Below are positions 5,464-6,037 of a stretch of DNA of 6,037 nt, in pieces (positions within the stretch are counted from its first letter, which is position 1; the number at the start of each line of letters is the position of its first letter). This stretch comes from JBFMHD01 sp040752395 [NCBI: Candidatus Hydrogenedentota bacterium]. Lineage in GTDB: Bacteria > JBFMHD01. Location: contig JBFMHD010000171.1 of the NCBI GenBank assembly GCA_040752395.1, positions 1-6,037 on the forward strand. The letters are read 5' to 3'. The notes under the pieces were generated by a model. That model saw nothing but the letters and a program-made list of their open reading frames with translations, had not been told where the DNA came from and did no database searches. The translations under genes were made by a program, and so were the position numbers.

Positions 5464-5907
5464 ATGAAAAAAATTGAGTATGCTACTTTAACTGAGATAG
5501 AAAAAAAACTAATTATAGAAGCGATAAAGACACGTGAGAATGCATATTCTCCTTATTCACAATATAAAGTTGGTGCCGCGGTTCTTGATATTAATAATAA
5601 TATACATACAGGCTGTAATGTAGAAAGTGCAGATTATACATTGACCACCCACGCTGAAATGTTAGCAATAGATTCAATGGTAAAATCTGGTGTTACAAAG
5701 GTAAAAGAGGTTGCGGTGGTTGTAAAATCAGATGTAGGTTATGGATTCCCCTGTGGTCTATGTAGACAGAAGATCCGTGAGTTCGCTTTAAACGATGATA
5801 TTATAATATATGGGGTCAATCTTGACCGAGACAAAAAAATAAAGGATGTTTACAGTGCTTTACTGAGTGAACTACTCCCTGGTTCTTTTGGCCCTGAGTT
5901 TCTATAA
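5464..5907 (+). CDS. cdd: Cytidine deaminase
   Basis: 147-residue cytosolic zinc enzyme converting cytidine and deoxycytidine to uridine and deoxyuridine in pyrimidine salvage. Seen: AYSPYSQYKVGAAV (27-40, substrate-binding start), GCNVESADY (50-58), THAE (62-65, zinc His63 and proton-shuttling Glu65), PCGLCRQ (96-102, zinc Cys97 and Cys100), and the family tail LLPGSFGP (137-144). The length fits the short homotetrameric form, yet the first zinc ligand is His as in the longer dimeric E. coli enzyme; short forms usually have Cys. No SD stands at the right distance before the ATG (an AGG is 18 bases away), and the promoter implies a leaderless transcript. The gene diverges from the hydroxylase operon. 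Its product uridine is the expected substrate of the phosphorylase in this window. The stop codon falls inside a direct repeat. Confidence 0.92.
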   Translation: MKKIEYATLTEIEKKLIIEAIKTRENAYSPYSQYKVGAAVLDINNNIHTGCNVESADYTLTTHAEMLAIDSMVKSGVTKVKEVAVVVKSDVGYGFPCGLCRQKIREFALNDDIIIYGVNLDRDKKIKDVYSALLSELLPGSFGPEFL

Positions 5908-5931
5908 GGCAGTGCCTTAACCCATTCTGCC
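5904..5931 (+). repeat. 28-bp direct repeat, copy 1, overlapping the cytidine deaminase stop
   Basis: Identical to 6010-6037, 106 bp apart. It contains the near-palindrome AAGGCAGTGCCTT and the TAA stop of cdd. A short hairpin can form but no T-run follows, so a terminator is not supported. Confidence 0.85.
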
Positions 5932-6009
5932 ATTTGAAATCTGCTATGCCATACTGCAAAGACAAATTCTACTCGGAAAAAGTAAAAACCATCTTTGCCA
6001 AAGAGACGG
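5932..6009. other. Spacer between the two direct repeat copies, no gene recognised
   Basis: 78 bases with no SD-led gene, tRNA or terminator that I can support. A 26-codon reading from 5946 runs into the second repeat, but it has no SD and no recognisable family. Confidence 0.4.
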
Positions 6010-6037
6010 ATAAGGCAGTGCCTTAACCCATTCTGCC
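6010..6037 (+). repeat. 28-bp direct repeat, copy 2, cut by the window end
   Basis: All 28 bases match 5904-5931, and the match runs to the last base given, so the true repeat may be longer. With only two copies and a 78-base spacer, a CRISPR array is unlikely. A dispersed repeat or an assembly-breaking repeat fits better. Confidence 0.85.

Noticed and set aside
5946-6026. 26-codon ORF between the direct repeats
   Set aside because: It has no SD and no recognisable family, its end lies in the repeat, and the two repeat copies are in different frames.
5904-6037. CRISPR array
   Set aside because: There are only two copies, a 78-base spacer outside the usual range, and no cas gene in the window.
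5904-6037. tRNA fragments on the minus strand (the repeat resembles a D-arm)
   Set aside because: The stems cannot be paired with normal loop sizes, and no acceptor, anticodon or T-arm follows.

Overview
The window is a moderately AT-rich bacterial segment with compact genes, strong Shine-Dalgarno (SD) sites and short heptamer tandem repeats between genes. It holds five intact genes for base and nucleoside metabolism or for molybdenum hydroxylase chemistry. A two-subunit Mo/2Fe-2S hydroxylase and nucleoside phosphorolysis suggest an anaerobe or fermenter. The heptamer repeats recall little-studied candidate phyla, but I cannot name the lineage from sequence alone. Both window ends lie inside repeats, so this may be a contig bounded by assembly breaks.

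Layout: (1) Positions 1-204 are the left arm of an imperfect inverted repeat, rich in 7-bp tandem repeats and ending at the SD of the first gene. (2) 205-960 (+) is a uridine-phosphorylase-family nucleoside phosphorylase. (3) 983-2200 (-) is a cytosine-deaminase-like amidohydrolase, convergent with the phosphorylase and 22 bp away. (4) 2208-2407 is the right arm of the inverted repeat, including the same leader and SD. (5) 2446-2478 (-) is a tiny ORF with a good SD, possibly the stump of a lost gene. (6) 2505-2984 (-) and 3036-5360 (-) are the 2Fe-2S and molybdopterin subunits of a xanthine dehydrogenase-family enzyme, with no FAD-subunit gene beside them. (7) 5361-5463 is a compact divergent promoter region. 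(8) 5464-5907 (+) is cytidine deaminase, probably leaderless. (9) A 28-bp direct repeat lies at 5904-5931 and 6010-6037.

How the genes may work together: cytidine deaminase would give uridine, the phosphorylase would split a nucleoside into base and ribose-1-phosphate, the amidohydrolase would deaminate or hydrolyse a base-like ring, and the molybdenum enzyme would hydroxylate a heterocycle or aldehyde. Three of the five proteins depart from their textbook relatives at substrate or metal residues: the phosphorylase lacks the Gln/Arg uracil clamp, the amidohydrolase has Leu for a metal-binding His, and the hydroxylase lacks the purine-binding Glu and Arg. The cluster may therefore handle a non-standard base or heterocycle, which is inference. 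The most striking DNA feature is the phosphorylase/amidohydrolase pair enclosed by about 200-bp inverted repeats, each of which delivers the same leader and ribosome site to the gene it abuts.
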